Shown piece after piece: positions 10,753-22,962 of a stretch of DNA of 64,000 bases. The position numbers and the translations under genes were made by a program. Numbering within the stretch: position 1 is the first letter of the stretch; every line of letters begins with the position of its first letter. Source of the stretch: Filosporella fistucella (Eukaryota > Ascomycota > Leotiomycetes > Helotiales); the NCBI GenBank assembly GCA_030077755.1, contig JAQJZZ010000012.1:372001-436000 (forward strand), in the 5' to 3' direction. The notes under the pieces were generated by a model, which did no database searches, was not told the origin of the DNA, and saw nothing but the letters and a program-made list of their open reading frames with translations.

Positions 10753-12940
10753 TGTGAGTGGAGTCTGGGAGCAATTGGGAAGATGGCACGTCTCGCTGCC
10801 GATTATCTGGCCGGAGGAATTTCGAGGGTCGCGATTTCCGGATACGGGCGACGAAGAGGACAGGGTGTGCAGATTTATTTTTCAGGGGTTGCGTTGGAGC
10901 TGCAACTGTCAAAATCCTTGAGCTTAAGTCTTGACTACTTTGTACATTCGTTCAGCAATGTCAATGTCGAACAAGTGTTATTCACCATTGTCATAATTAC
11001 TTGAGCCAAAAGTGCATTTAAAATAATGCAAAGCTGCTATCAATTTTGTAACCGCGACGGCTTCCTTCCAAGAAATTCCTCCTCGACATGATTGGGAGTA
11101 GACCTGGAATTAATAGTCTCCTCAAGTTTCTATTGGATTGCTTCACGCCATCCCAAGTGACGCTCTCTGTTGAATCCTGTAACTTCTAGCCAAAGACTGG
11201 CTGTATTGTATCACTGAGTGAAAATGAAAGTTCGTTTTTTCCCCAAGCTTGATCAAGCTGCACTGGGATCTGGTAGCATCGCATCATTGCGAATTTACAT
11301 TCCAGGTTCTTGCCCTTGTGTAATTCAAAGGGGAGAATATTTATACCTTTGCCCCATCTCACTGCGCATTTTGTTCCCGGGATGCAGCCCGAATAATGTT
11401 CGAATCTATTTAACTTGTCATTGCACCTGCACGTCGTCGAGTCCGAAGGATTTGCCCAGTTCATAACCTGCTTCTAAGGCTGTAGATAGATATAATGGCG
11501 AGCTGCATCAGTTCACTGCAGCAGAACTAAACTCCAGTTCTATTCTGACAGATTAATAATATTGCTTTAAATACTGTATGAACAAGCCTACTGGACATCT
11601 TAGTTGAGACCAGACTATTTGATTGAAAAGCCGCCAAAAGCATGGGAAATTGCTGAATATCGAGGTAGAAAAAATTCTATACTTGCATTACCCAAAAGCG
11701 TGTGGAAGCTCAAATGATGCGAGACTATATGACCGAAGATACCGAATCATTCACATTCCTCTCTTCGTCGAATGAGCTTTGCTTCGGATTGCAAGTCCAG
11801 ACATCCTGGCAGCATTATCAATCAAGTGCTTCACAAATTTGCATCTTGTTGCTTGTGATTCGGCCCGGCAGGACTGTTTCTTGAGGATACTCGTTTTCGT
11901 TTCTGTCAGTGATATCAGGGATACTCACCGGATCTCGCATTGAAGAAGAAACCGGATCTCAAAGATGGAAAAATCGATACGCGGAAGGAAATTCCGGACA
12001 AATAAAGTAATGAAAATCTTAAGTCTTGGCATCAGCTGACAATCAACAGTCCCGAACCTGAAAAGAGCAACAACTAATCATTCTCAAGGAAACAATCCAT
12101 ACTGCGAAGTAAAAAATAGAGAATCTTACAGCTTTTGTAATCAGACTTGCCCGGATGGATTCATCAGCGACATTCCGATCAGATAAGATCATTCCGTGGT
12201 ATCCGGCATAAGCATGGCTAAGCTTAAGCGGGGCAAATCTTCGTTTCTGTCACCGCTTCCACATGCCACGTCGATTGCATTGACGTCTGCAGACGTGTGG
12301 AGAAACCATCCGAAATTTCATTATGCTTAACCTTTTTGAAGTTGAAGAAAAAAAAGTACGTTGAACTATCCGGGTACCGGTATGTCGTCCCACAAAGCCA
12401 AGTTTTATAGCTCTTGTTTCAAGGCACTCAACAACTGGCCTGTGGTGGTGCCAATAGTTAAGCCAGTGACTCGGTCTTGGAAATGAATCCGTTCCCGAAC
12501 GGACCATGTGCTACGCTAAGCTTGGTGCTTGGTAACTTAAGATTGACCACTGTGAGTGTGGAGTACAGTGTTCGCGCTGCATATTTCCTGTAAGTTATTC
12601 TTGGGCTGCACCTGGTGACCCCAGCCTCATCTCAAGAGCTGTGGATTCGAGCCAGCAGGGCGCGGCTGATGGGTCGGCGTTGACTCTGGCGAATCATTCG
12701 CGCAGTTGTATTATGAGAGCAAGGTGGACGCTATTATTACTGCTTGCTATGATTTCATCTCACTGTAAATCAGGTTGCGTTGCTTGGCAAGGAATAGGAA
12801 TCAGTAAGGTACAGATCTGTAAGTATGGAGTACTGCACCCGACTGACCCGGCCAGCGCAGCAGGGTGTTCTTTCTTTTGTTGAAGCTCTCTCCTTTTTGT
12901 TGTTGAATTTGGTTTTCTTTTTTCCGCCTCGTTCAACATT
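10753..12940. other. 2.2-kb intergenic region
   Basis: Contains the p24 promoter and, just before 12941, a T-rich leader of the next gene. A 92-codon minus-strand frame (11186-11464) with six cysteines is discussed under rejected items. No transposon, tRNA or repeat recognised. Confidence 0.45.
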
Positions 12941-14877
12941 ATGAGGTCGTTACCACTTCTCGCAGGTCTGCCCGCGCCGTTGGTGATCGCATTTTCCTTC
13001 AACTCCTGGGATTTAGGTTTTTATGGCTTATACCCTCGTCAACATTTCCAATCTGTAGACTTCGAGCCCCCAGCACCAAAGATAACAAAATGGGATTCTC
13101 GATGCGATTCAGGAAAGCTTTTCTTAACTCCAAGAGGTCCTTTAGTTTCTGGTGCGGCGAGGGGTCCTGTCATACTAGACCCGAAAGGAGAATTGATATG
13201 GATGGATAACACCAAATTTGAACAGGCGATGAATTTCAATGTACAGAAATATAAAGGACAAGACTACTTGACTTTTTGGGCGAAGCACAAGAAGGGAAAG
13301 AAGCATAAGAATGAGAAGGACAGGACGGACAAGGAGATCAAGGAAACCAAGAAGACCAAACGTGCCAAGCATCCCAAGAAATCATATGTGATGGTGGGTA
13401 CTACCCTGGGCTACTTTAAAGTCACAATCCGCTAACTTTATAGCTTGATTCATCATACAATATCGCTTATAGAATATATCCAGTCGGAGATGGCATGAAG
13501 GGAGATTCCCATGAGTTCCGCATTACTTCTCAAGGTACTGCACTTATAACCATCTATTACAAGCACCAAGCAGACTGTACAAAACTAGGCTTAGGTAAAA
13601 GCTGTTGGATCCAGGACGGGTTGTTCCAAGAAATAGATATAGAAACTGGAGAACTGATATTCGAATGGCGAGCCACGGAGCATATCAGCATGACCGATGT
13701 TTTCAGTACCCCATGTCGCAAAGACGGATATGGGACTTCAAAAAAAGACGCCTTCGATTTCTTCCACATCAACAGCGTGGAAAAGATACCATCTGGGGAT
13801 TATATCATCTCCGCTCGGTATATGCATGCAGTTGTCTGTATCAGTGGAAAGACAGGCGAGATCCTGTGGCAACTTGGCGGTAAGCACAACAACTTCAAGG
13901 AAGTGGGTGGTGCTTTGGATTTTTCGTGGCAACATCATGTCTCTTGGCAAGGCAACAACACCATATCGCTCTTTGACAACCACGCCAATAATGTATTCCA
14001 TAGCCCATCCAGTCATAGCAAAGGTATGATAATCCAACTCGATATGGATAGCATGACTGCCAGTCTGGTAGGAAAGTACGTCCACCCAGACGAAATCCTC
14101 AACGTGTCCCAAGGATCTGTCCAGGTTCTTCCAGATAGCGGCAACGTGCTTGTGGGTTTCGGAAACTCTCCCACATATGTGGAATATGCCCCCGATGGCA
14201 CAGTTCTCTGTAGTGCTCATTTTGCGCCGCATCTCGTGTTTGAGACTCTGGACTTCGGTTTGGTGAAATCATATCGTGTGTTCAAGAATGAATGGGTGGG
14301 ACGACCAAAGACGGTACCGGATGTGAAAGTGAAGGGTGGAAAAGCGTATGTCAGTTGGAATGGAGCGACGGAAGTGACAGGTTGGAGACTGGAAAAAGCG
14401 ACGACAAAAGAGGTGGTAGGTAATGACTTTGCGACAATCCAGGAGTTGAGACGGGATGGCTTTGAGACAGCCTTTGATCTGAAGGGCTCTGGTGGATACG
14501 TGCGAATCACAGCTCTCGACCAAAAGAGCAATGCAATGGCGACCTCGGTGGCTGTGAAGGCTTCATCCTCATTTTCTGTAAGTTGTTGTCGTCCATCATC
14601 TATCTCATCTTCCAGTGCTAACGTGCGCAAGATCTCTCTTTGGTCGATCCTTTCTTTCCTACTCACACTGGACCTATTCATGTTCGGCTTCGCGGTTTTG
14701 ATATCCTGTGTTGTGTTTTCTGTTTTTCTTTGTGGGAGGATACCCCGGCGTTTTAATCTTCGGGGATTGCCAAAGCTGAAATTTGGTTCGAGGTGGAGGA
14801 GTAAAGTCAGGTCTGACGCAGATTGCGATGTTGATGATGAATTCGCTCCGCTGTTGCTGGATGAAAGAAATGTATAA
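12941..14877 (+). CDS. Arylsulfotransferase (ASST)-like membrane protein
   Basis: Exons 12941-13393 and 13444-14877 (50-nt intron, donor GTGGGT, branch GCTAAC) give 628 aa. The sequence reads as the fungal ASST-like beta-propeller family: GPVILDPKGELIWMD, then EIDIETGELIFEWRATEHI, DAFDFFHINSVEKIPSGDYI, GKTGEILWQLGGKHN and SWQHHVSW. Bacterial ASSTs move sulfate between phenols; the activity of fungal members is largely unproven. An N-terminal signal/anchor (MRSLPLLAGLPAPLVIAF) is likely. Residues 114-148 are a lysine-rich insertion (about half Lys/Arg) that ends at the intron. A C-terminal hydrophobic segment at about 548-583 and a cytosolic tail with an acidic dileucine-like DEFAPLLL at 616-623 suggest a membrane anchor and vacuolar/endosomal sorting (inference). 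Confidence 0.8.
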
Positions 14878-16482
14878 ACGTATATATACGGACAATTTAA
14901 TAGACAGATGCAAAATCAAGACAATTCAACTTTGATATACACGATTACAAAATCAAGAAACAAGTGAACTGCAAGTGATGACAGATGCCACAACTTTGTA
15001 GACGCCAACAACCGCCTTCCTTTTCAAAAGAAGAATCGAAATTGAACTGATGTTCAGGGAAAATTATGAAAATCATGAGGCGGAAGGAAAGGACAGAACT
15101 AAATTAAAACTTACCAGAATCCGTGCTTATGGGCGTATCCTAGTCGGGATGACAAGTTGCGAATGACTGCCTCTCAGATCGGAGCGGTGACATTCTCATG
15201 CCGTCAACGCGTGTCTTCCGGTCAGGTGATCTTTCAATTCGAAGGAAAATCACCAATAGAAAGTTCGAAGCATCGCCGAGACATCCGTCTTCAATTGTAA
15301 AGCTTGTTTAATCTGCCATTCGAAGAATTTGTCCCGTACGTGACAGAGCTGGCAAGCAAAACGTAGGAAAGTGTTTTGAGGGCCTTTTTCCGATTGGCAC
15401 TCCAGACAATAGGGAACCGGCGAATATTTTGGAATCATTTTGTTATGGGGATATGTTTGAGGCTCGGAGTCTTGAAATAGAAATGAAAATGGAGATTGTC
15501 AAGGAGCAGGTTCGAATATCATCCTTTCCGCAGGGTTTGTGAGAATAGCAACGTGTATTGATGATCAGAGTTTGTTTGATCCTACAACTCGATTAGCATC
15601 AGGGGGACTCTAAGGGGGGATGCTGCTAATACCTCCGTATGGAGGAGGGTACTACAACACTCTAATCTTGTAGAAGAAACGCAAGAAAACGTGACTGGCC
15701 TGGTGGTTAGAGATCACGTGTATCAATCAGGAGAAAGAATCGTCCGGGTGCTATTTTGACTCACTCGTTGTTACTCGCGCGATGGTGATACTATTGCTGA
15801 TGGCGATTCAGGCGCAGATAACAAAAGGACCTTGTGAATGTCGAAAGCAGAAAGACCTCGGGCTTTTCAGACGTCTTTGGAAAATGAGCTAGTCCCAAAG
15901 TGGGTCATACGCGGAGATCCAAATTCAGCCTAGCGGCTTCCAAACTCCCACCTTCTGTGACCCCATGCTCAAGTCCCTTCTCTCATAATGTCTTGTACGA
16001 GTGTCAACCGCATTGGGGTTTCCCAAGCAGCGCCCAATATACCCTGTAGGCTTCAGCCACGAAATTCTCCGCGTATAGTCCTGAATGGGTGGACAAGGCC
16101 AGGATGGTCCCCACCCACGCCTTATTTCTGTTGATTGCTTTCTTGTTCAAAGTATCAGATTGCAGAGCAATCCGCATCAGACTATCTCAAAAAGCTCTTG
16201 GAACACGAATAAGACCACATTAAGCGTTTGTTTGGATAATGGTACTTCCTTCAATCTCCGTCTCGGGGGCGAGATGAGGCACGTTCTCCTTGGCGTTGTT
16301 TGTCCATCTATAATTCATTCATCTATCCCCAATTCGGAGTCTCTTCTTTGAATTTTCTCATTAGTTATCACTATCAGTATCCTTCTACTTCCTTGAGTTC
16401 CTGCAGCTTCGTCAAGAATTACAGCCCATCCCATCAGAGCTATCGAGACGAATTCCAGTCAGTTGTTTGAGCTCCGGAGACG
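14878..16482. other. 1.6-kb intergenic region
   Basis: One small frame with a two-CxxC pattern (15250-15438, listed separately). The remainder has no coding signal I can support. A CACGTG hexamer occurs at 15715-15720. Confidence 0.4.
15250..15438 (-). CDS. Possible 62-aa CxxC/CxxC small protein
   Basis: Single-exon frame starting MIPKYSPVPYCLEC. It has two CxxC pairs 20 residues apart (YCLECQ and ACQLCHV), as in small zinc ribbons, followed by a helical, charged C-terminal half (KFFEWQIKQALQLK). There is no signal peptide, and the frame has a proper ATG and TGA. I do not recognise a family. It may be chance, or one exon of a larger gene. The Cys spacing is the only argument for it. Confidence 0.3.
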   Translation of the reverse strand: MIPKYSPVPYCLECQSEKGPQNTFLRFACQLCHVRDKFFEWQIKQALQLKTDVSAMLRTFYW

Positions 16483-17517
16483 ATGCCACAATTACTTCCA
16501 TTTAAAGGTCACTATTATCTCTGGCAGTATATCCCATCAGTGATCGGGTCGAGCATAGGCATTGCTTTGTTCCTCTCCGTGACTACGCTCCATTGTTGGA
16601 GACTAGTCAGAACTCGAATGTGGTTTTGTATTCCATTCGCCATAGGGTGTTCGTGTCGGTATCCAAATCCCCTTTTATATTCTCTTATCTGACAATGTCA
16701 TAGCGGAGGCAGTTGGATATGCAATGAGAATTCTCGCTAGAAATCAGACGAACAAACTCATGCCGTTCATCCTTCAAAGCTTCTTCATCCTTATCCCACC
16801 TGCCTTGTTCGCAGCTTCGATATATATGACGCTAGGCAGAATTGTCAAGTGTGTGAAGGGGGAACACTACTGCATCATACGAATCAATTGGATTACTAGG
16901 GCATTTGTAATTGGGGACCTCCTCTCCTTCAGTGTTCAAGGTAAGACAAATATAACTGTTCCCTCTTGTGGGTCTTTCTCGGAGTCTCCACTCCGGGGCA
17001 AGTTTACGGATAACATCCTTTTGTGCTCCCCATAATAGGCGAATACAGTTGACTTACTCCAATTCCTGCTTTATTAGGTGCCCCCGTAGCTTTAATGTTC
17101 AAGCCAGCCACCATGCAAACAGGAGAGTACATCGTCGTAGCAGGCTTACTCATTCAAATCGTCTCATTCGGCCTGTTCTTCGTCACAGCCCTCATGTTCG
17201 ACTACCGTACTCGCAAAGTTTCCGCCATCCAAGATCTCCGCTCTGAGATCCCTTGGAAGCAATCGCTACACATGCTGTACACAGTCAGCATCTTGATTCT
17301 CATTCGTTCACTCTTTCGTGTCGTAGAATATCTCCAGGGCCAAAAAGGATATTCAATGAGTCATGAGTGGACTCTGTATGTATTCGACACTATACCGATG
17401 TTTGGTGTGGCAGTTATATTCTTCATTTGGTACCCGAGCAGACTACAGACTCGCAAGGAGAGTGCATTTCGTGGAAGGGAGCTAGAGAGTACGTACTTGA
17501 ATATTGAGAGCAGGTGA
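16483..17517 (+). CDS. RTA1-like multi-pass membrane protein
   Basis: RTA1 family (fungal seven-helix proteins; members are linked to 7-aminocholesterol resistance and phytosphingosine/lipid export or sensing in the plasma membrane). Exons 16483-16648, 16704-16940 and 17078-17517 give 280 aa, the usual length. Family-like features are the opening YYLWQYIPSVIGSSIGIALF, the block LFAASIYMTLGRIV in helix 3, and DLLSFSVQGAP at the second intron. Others are the loop containing GEYIVVAGLLIQIVSFG, the segment LYTVSILILIRSLFRVVEYL and the final FDTIPMFGVAVIFFIWYPSR. The first intron uses a weaker donor (GTTCGT); it was chosen because it alone keeps the frame into SEAVGYAMR. It lies just upstream of a Zn2Cys6 regulator; such exporters often accompany metabolic loci, but that is only context. 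Confidence 0.85.
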
Positions 17518-18062
17518 TAGGAGGATGACCTTCGGAGTACAGGCCAACGAGCAGCACGATGACTTGCGTGTATAGCATGGATATATATAGAGAGGTCTAT
17601 ATAAAAACGGCCTCAGTTGCACCAGTTTTTCGCAGAGGGAGGGAATGGAGCCGAAAGAATACGCGAGATCGGGCCAAGCATATTCTTAGAATTGAAGTTG
17701 AAATGGACTGAATTAACTGCTTGTACATACTTGAAGACTGAGATAAATCTGACATGCAATTTTGTCAGTTACCTTTGACCATCTTGCCATTGATAGAGAA
17801 GATGTGCCCCTCTAAGCAGGGAGCATGGGCACGTGCAACCACATCTCGCATTCGCCAGGTTCCGTAGGTCTTGGCACGTGAGACCCCATCTTAAGCTGTC
17901 CCATCTCTTCCTTCCTCGCACCCGCAACCTCATTTATGTTTATTTTCCTCCCCGATTTCGAATGTCTCCCAGGGCAAACCGTGGGATGCTCGTGTCAGAA
18001 ACATCACGTTGGTAACAGTCAATTCACAATCTGCTGGATTCTAAGTTGTGCGATCATAAAAT
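17518..18062. other. Intergenic, promoter of the Zn2Cys6 gene
   Basis: Contains two CACGTG hexamers at 17830-17835 and 17875-17880, 45 bases apart; a third is in the second intron of the next gene (18229-18234). Palindromic E-boxes of this kind bind bHLH factors in fungi. Their overall number in the window is near chance, so only the local spacing is of interest. Confidence 0.35.
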
Positions 18063-19360
18063 ATGATTCGTCGGAGCCACAAGAAATCGAGACACGGCTG
18101 TGGTGGTTGTAAGAGACGGTTAGTGAACTCGAACAGCTCTCCCAGCTTCATGATAGCTGACATATTGTAGGCACATCAAGGTAAGCTATGATACCACTAG
18201 TATGGGCGGTTTGAAACACGTTCCATTTCACGTGCGCATTTATCATCGCTCATCTAATTCATCGGCAGTGTGATGAGTCTCGCCCATTTTGCGTCAATTG
18301 CTCTACAGCCAGGCTAAAATGCTCCTATAACAATGAAGAACCAAACGATTCAAAATTCATCAACTACGCGCCAGATGATCAAACACGAAGCAATTCGTCA
18401 AACGGCTCAGACTGTTCCCCCGCACCTTTAACACCATTTGTGAACATTATGCATCTGGAATTTTTCAACCACTTCTTAACGAATAAAGAAACATTCTCTG
18501 ACGATGAGTTTGCACAATATCATCGACCTCTCCTTCTCAAATATATGTTTTCATTCCCCTTCCTCGCCAGCGAGATTCTCGCGACCTCGGCGATGCATAT
18601 CGCATTTCTGAATATCGAGAATGCCACCTTCTATCGGTCAGAAGCTGCTAGACTTCAAGCAGATGCGTTACGGTTATTCAATGACTCAATAAAAGAAATC
18701 ACTGCCGACAATCTGGTACCATCATTTCTATTTGCAGGTGTTCTTGGGGTGCATTCCCTTTGCGACGTTCTCTGTGCGCCTATTGTCAATGTGGAAGATT
18801 ATTGGAACAGACTTGTGCACGCTATGAAACTCATGCAAGGAATTAGAACGATATTTGAAGGCAAATGGGATACTCTTCGCGAATCCGAAGTGGGTATTCT
18901 CATCCAAGGTGACCAGGGGCTTGCGCATACCACTGATGAAGCGGCCGAGGAGTTCGAAAAGCTTCGCGAACGGCTCAGTAGTGTTCCAAACTGGGACGAT
19001 ATCCAGTCTATTGTTTTGGACGAGGCAGTTGCGGAACTGCAGAAAGTTTACACGAGCCACATGGTGTCAAGACCACTTGACAAACTGCAGTTCCCTCGGA
19101 TGGCAACCAATTGGCCAATAATGATACCTGGAGAATTTGCAGATCTTATAGCTGCCAGGAAACCCCAGGCTTTGATTGTGCTTGCATACTACGCCGTTGT
19201 ATTGCATCATTGCAGGAGTTCCTGGTGCATCAAGAATGGGGGAAGTTCATTATTGAGTACAATATGTGCTTACCTCGGGTCGGATTGGGAGAGTTGGCTC
19301 GCTTGGCCGAGGTCAGTGGTCTTCGAGGTGGGAAAACAAGATGGAGGTTCTCTGGGGTGA
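18063..19360 (+). CDS. Zn2Cys6 transcription factor (Upc2-like C-terminal domain)
   Basis: Fungal binuclear zinc-cluster regulator, 385 aa, from exons 18063-18118, 18171-18180 and 18269-19360. The second exon is only 10 nt. After splicing the zinc cluster reads C-x2-C-x6-C-x6-C-x2-C-x6-C (HGCGGCKRRHIKCDESRPF, then CVNC and LKC), perfectly regular at residues ~13-40. The regulatory domain has the layout of the sterol-uptake-control type factors: MHLEFFNHFLTNKETF, a helical middle, and a C terminus QALIVLAYYAVVLHHCRSSW followed by YLGSDWESWLAWP. It is convergent with the O-methyltransferase gene 145 bases downstream, so it may control it (inference). It could also regulate the RTA1 gene upstream. 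Confidence 0.88.
18171..18180 (+). other. 10-nt micro-exon inside the zinc cluster
   Basis: GCACATCAAG flanked by TTGTAG and GTAAGC. It encodes the H-I-K linker plus part of the preceding Arg codon. Skipping it would shift the frame before the third cysteine. Confidence 0.8.
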
Positions 19361-19504
19361 TGTTCTGGTCACAGCACGATGTCTTGCAAACATTGATGCA
19401 CTGTTTCTATGAACAAGATGTATACTGTCTACGGAGCATGAACAAGATGCACGACAATCCAACGACACGATCAGCAGTACATCTTCATTCACACCAACTT
19501 TGAC

Positions 19505-21041
19505 TTATTTTAGCACCGCTTCAATCACAGAGTAATTCGAGCCTAGAGCTTCATGTGTTGTGGTCAATTTCAAGCCAGCGTCATCCAACAACCCCTCCCA
19601 TTGCTTGAGAGTACGCTCGCAACCCGTTAGGGTCATCGTAGTCAAATCCATCCAGCCTGTCTCGAGGTCAGCGGCCATGGTGGGGACGATTATTTCTGAA
19701 ATTAGAATACGAGAAACTGCCGGATCCATCGCGGCAGCAATATTGGACAAGATGGTAACACATTCGAGATCGGGCCAGTCGTGAAGGCAGCGCCGTATAT
19801 AATATAGTCGCGCACCTGCAACATGTCAGATTGATTCTGTGCGCACTGATTGACCGTTCTTTGCTGGAAGACATACCTTTTATAGGCTGCTGTGTAAAGA
19901 AGTCATATCCCATTTTTTCCACACCTGTCAGTGGCGCGGTGATCGAATCAATCACACTTGGAAGATCTTGTAAGATCACCCTTCCCTTGATGTCTTTTAC
20001 AAACCCTCGGATCTTTTCAGTGATGTGCCCTTTACCACCACCGATATCAACCACCAGCACTGTCTCATCATTCGTCTCGACCTTGGACAACTCTTTCTGG
20101 AATGGAAATATTCCGGCGGTCCAGGATGTCTATGCCATTGTCATTATTGGGTAGTCGTGGTGATTAATCCGAAATATGATAGACACCTACCGCTTGAGTT
20201 TGAGCTAGCATCGCTCCATTGAAAGCTTTCACACGATCGGGGTATTTGCCCATATATTCCCACATCGATACACCATTTGTATGATGAGCAAAGGTGTAAG
20301 GGTTATTATTCTGCAGAATTGGTTCTCTCCAACCATTCTCTTTGAAAAACATGCTGAGCTGCATCAGGGGAGGTCCATAGTCATCTACCCTAAATTCAAG
20401 CCCTCGTTCAGCTTTTTCCATGGAATTTGGTTGAGGTGAGAATACTCACATCAGTTTCATCACATCTTGAATTGCAGGGACTTGATACATTAGAGAATAG
20501 GGCGTGTTTGCATAAGTCTGTGGACGGATCTCTTTGAATGGTCCCAAGATCGTGGCACATCTCATCAGTCGAACTGTAATGAAGCTATTTGAGTATTGAT
20601 TTTGTTAAGTAGAGAGGTGAATATACTCAGCAGATTTTCTTCGACATTCAGTTTCTTGGCCAATTCTTGCGAGGTCATTCCACTTCCATCGGCAGCAAGA
20701 GCATCAACAACCCCCATCTCAAGCAGTGCTCGTACAGCACCAGTATGGGCTGCCTATATCATTCGTCAGTCCAGGACTTCTCGTAAGTCCATGGAGCATC
20801 TCACATTCTCAAAATGAGACCAGACGGAGTCCAGCGGGCCGCGGATAGTGCTCAGAAATTTCATAGTGCTCAGAACCAAATTATTGTGAGCAGCGCTCAC
20901 TTTTCCCGACACCTCAATTCCGGTCAGGGTAGCATTCTCAGCTGAGATCTTCTGGTAATTCTCAGTGGTCTTCAAAACAAGTGCAAGAGCTTCTGAGATT
21001 GCTGCATTCTGCTGTACGACCGAATCCTGGGTTGTAGTCAT
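19505..21041 (-). CDS. COMT-type SAM-dependent O-methyltransferase
   Basis: Methylates a hydroxyl of a small molecule, typically a phenolic polyketide, in fungal secondary metabolism. Exons 21041-20805, 20753-20627, 20573-20450, 20389-20191, 20129-19877 and 19815-19505 give 416 aa. The N-terminal half is the dimerisation/winged-helix part (ALLEMGVVDALA, TSQELAKKLNVEENLLIRLM). The SAM site is VLVVDIGGGKGHITEKI, followed by the acidic residue block ILQDLPSVI. The catalytic His is in RCLHDWPD and the late motif GWMDLTTMTLTGCERTLKQW is intact. It resembles the sterigmatocystin/aflatoxin OMT family in layout, but the substrate cannot be read from sequence. The neighbouring Zn2Cys6 regulator is its likely partner. 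No core synthase lies within reach. Confidence 0.9.
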
Positions 21042-22962
21042 GATTGGGCGGCGCACCTTATTGATCTGTTACTTTATATATGCTAGGTAATGATGGTACA
21101 GAATCTTGTGAGGGTGTAACTATTGTTGGGATTGGGTTCCTTGGGGCATATGTATGGGGTAATTAAGCAAAGAGATTCAGGATGCGCTGGTACGGCACCG
21201 CCATACCTGTTCTATGGTATCAAGCCATGCAGGCGTCCGACGTTCATGCAGGTGGCCTACAAGCAGAGCTGCAAGATCAACCCTTTTGGGAAGGCAACCT
21301 CGGCAACTAAGAAAATGTTGCAGGAATCTTGTCTCACTTCACTCGGGCATTTTCGACTTTATTTCAACCTCCAACCTACAAGCTTCGATATTATTTTCGT
21401 CAAGCTTGTCTCGGGCGGGAGGAATAATCTACCATCAATTATTTTTTTCTCAGCCCACGGAACCAAGTAAGTATCAATCCGGTGGTTTCATTTGGCTTCC
21501 GATGGAAGCATCTGTATGCGCTTTGGTGGGCTGATTACTTGTCTATCCAATGCAACCCTGCAACCAAAAGGCGAAGAGAGACCTGGCACATTGACTTCAC
21601 CTGCAAGCATTCCACTTCAGGATTATATAGGCGATGAATGGCCTGTGTGTGAGTAGACTTTCACCTAGACATGGTGTGCTTCCTGCAAGACAAGGCCGGA
21701 TGAAATGGATGGCGTCCGCGCTGCAAGCGAGACGTGTTCCTGAGCGACTTCGTGGGGTATATATTGATAAAAGAAGCTGGGGTGATGATACTGGTGTTGC
21801 ATTCAGTGGCCCAAGCTATTGAATCATGGGCATGAACTGGGGTCATCTGTCGTCCAATGTCCACTACCCAAGCTGTCGGTAATGTCAACCTCAAAAACCT
21901 CGGCGCTACGTCTCAGACCATCGCCAACGTCTTTATGCTCTCAGGGTTCTTTTAATCTTTGTTGGTAATTTGTGATTTGGCACCAAATGTTTGCCTCACA
22001 GGAATGCATGCAAATCTCCTCGTTCAATCTCACATACGAATCCACGAGCCGGGTTGGGAACCTAGATCTTGTTCAAAGAGCATATTTACCGCGGGGTCGC
22101 ATTAGGTACATTTTTTTTAAGGTCCGGAACCGTTTGGCAAAGAGGCACAGCAATTCCATTATCGGGCATGAGAAGGCGGACCCAGCGAACTGGTACCGAC
22201 AGCAATGATTTGGAAGGCCATGAAATTGAAGAAATGATGTCTCAGGCCGGAGTGGTTCTTGTAGGAACCCAGATTTGAATATGCTGTCGTGGTACCAAGA
22301 ACGACACCTTATTCCTTTTTTAGAACGTGACATATCGTTATATCTGGAGGACCCGAGTTTGAAATATCGTGATCTTCAGCATTCCTTTTCACTTTTCTTT
22401 TTTAAAAGATAAATTTTGCAGCAAAACTGCCGACACCACCCGCGACGTTCAGCAAGGTTCCCGGAACAGCTGAATAACCTCCCCGTTAGTATTGCCCGTT
22501 AAGTTTCAAGCATCAACCACTCAGTGATTGTACCATGACTTGACACAGCGCCACCGATGTTGGTGTCGTTTCCCTTGCAAGGAGCTTTCCATACCACTGC
22601 TTTGCCAACTCGATGAGCAGCGGGCAAGAGTGGTGAGGTGTGCATAGGAATTTATGTGCTCTTGAAGATTCATTACTATACGTTCCATCCCGTTGACATT
22701 ATATCTAGAAAAGCAAACAATAACAATTCTCCTCACTTTCCAAGGAAAAGCTGTGAAGCACAGATGCAAATTGAGCTTTATCAAGATATCGGAAATCAAA
22801 GTCGACTTTATACCTGGTAATCTTGCTCGGCTCATGGAAAACGACGATTACTTTCAGAGTATAAATCCCACCGTGTCCATCGTTGCGTCTCCACTTCCTG
22901 ACTGACGATCATCAACACATTTTCCGGACTGTCAAACTGGCAAGCTGTAACAACAATAAATC
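21042..22962. other. 1.9-kb intergenic region
   Basis: Apart from the TATA-like site near its left end, I see no gene. Open frames up to 115 aa lack domain character, and no repeat or RNA gene is visible. Confidence 0.4.
21073..21080 (-). promoter_or_regulatory. TATA box of the O-methyltransferase gene
   Basis: TATATAAA on the minus strand, 32 bases before the ATG; a short 5' UTR would be implied. Confidence 0.4.

Noticed and set aside
11186..11464. 92-codon minus-strand frame with six cysteines (CRC, SGC, TKC, LEC, RCY), like a small secreted protein
   Set aside because: No signal peptide; the upstream ATG (MQLAIISIY) is in a frame that stops at once, and no intron joins it in phase. Left as possible chance.
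15500..15530. GGTTCGAAT resembling a tRNA T-loop
   Set aside because: No acceptor stem or anticodon arm can be folded around it. No tRNA found elsewhere in the window.
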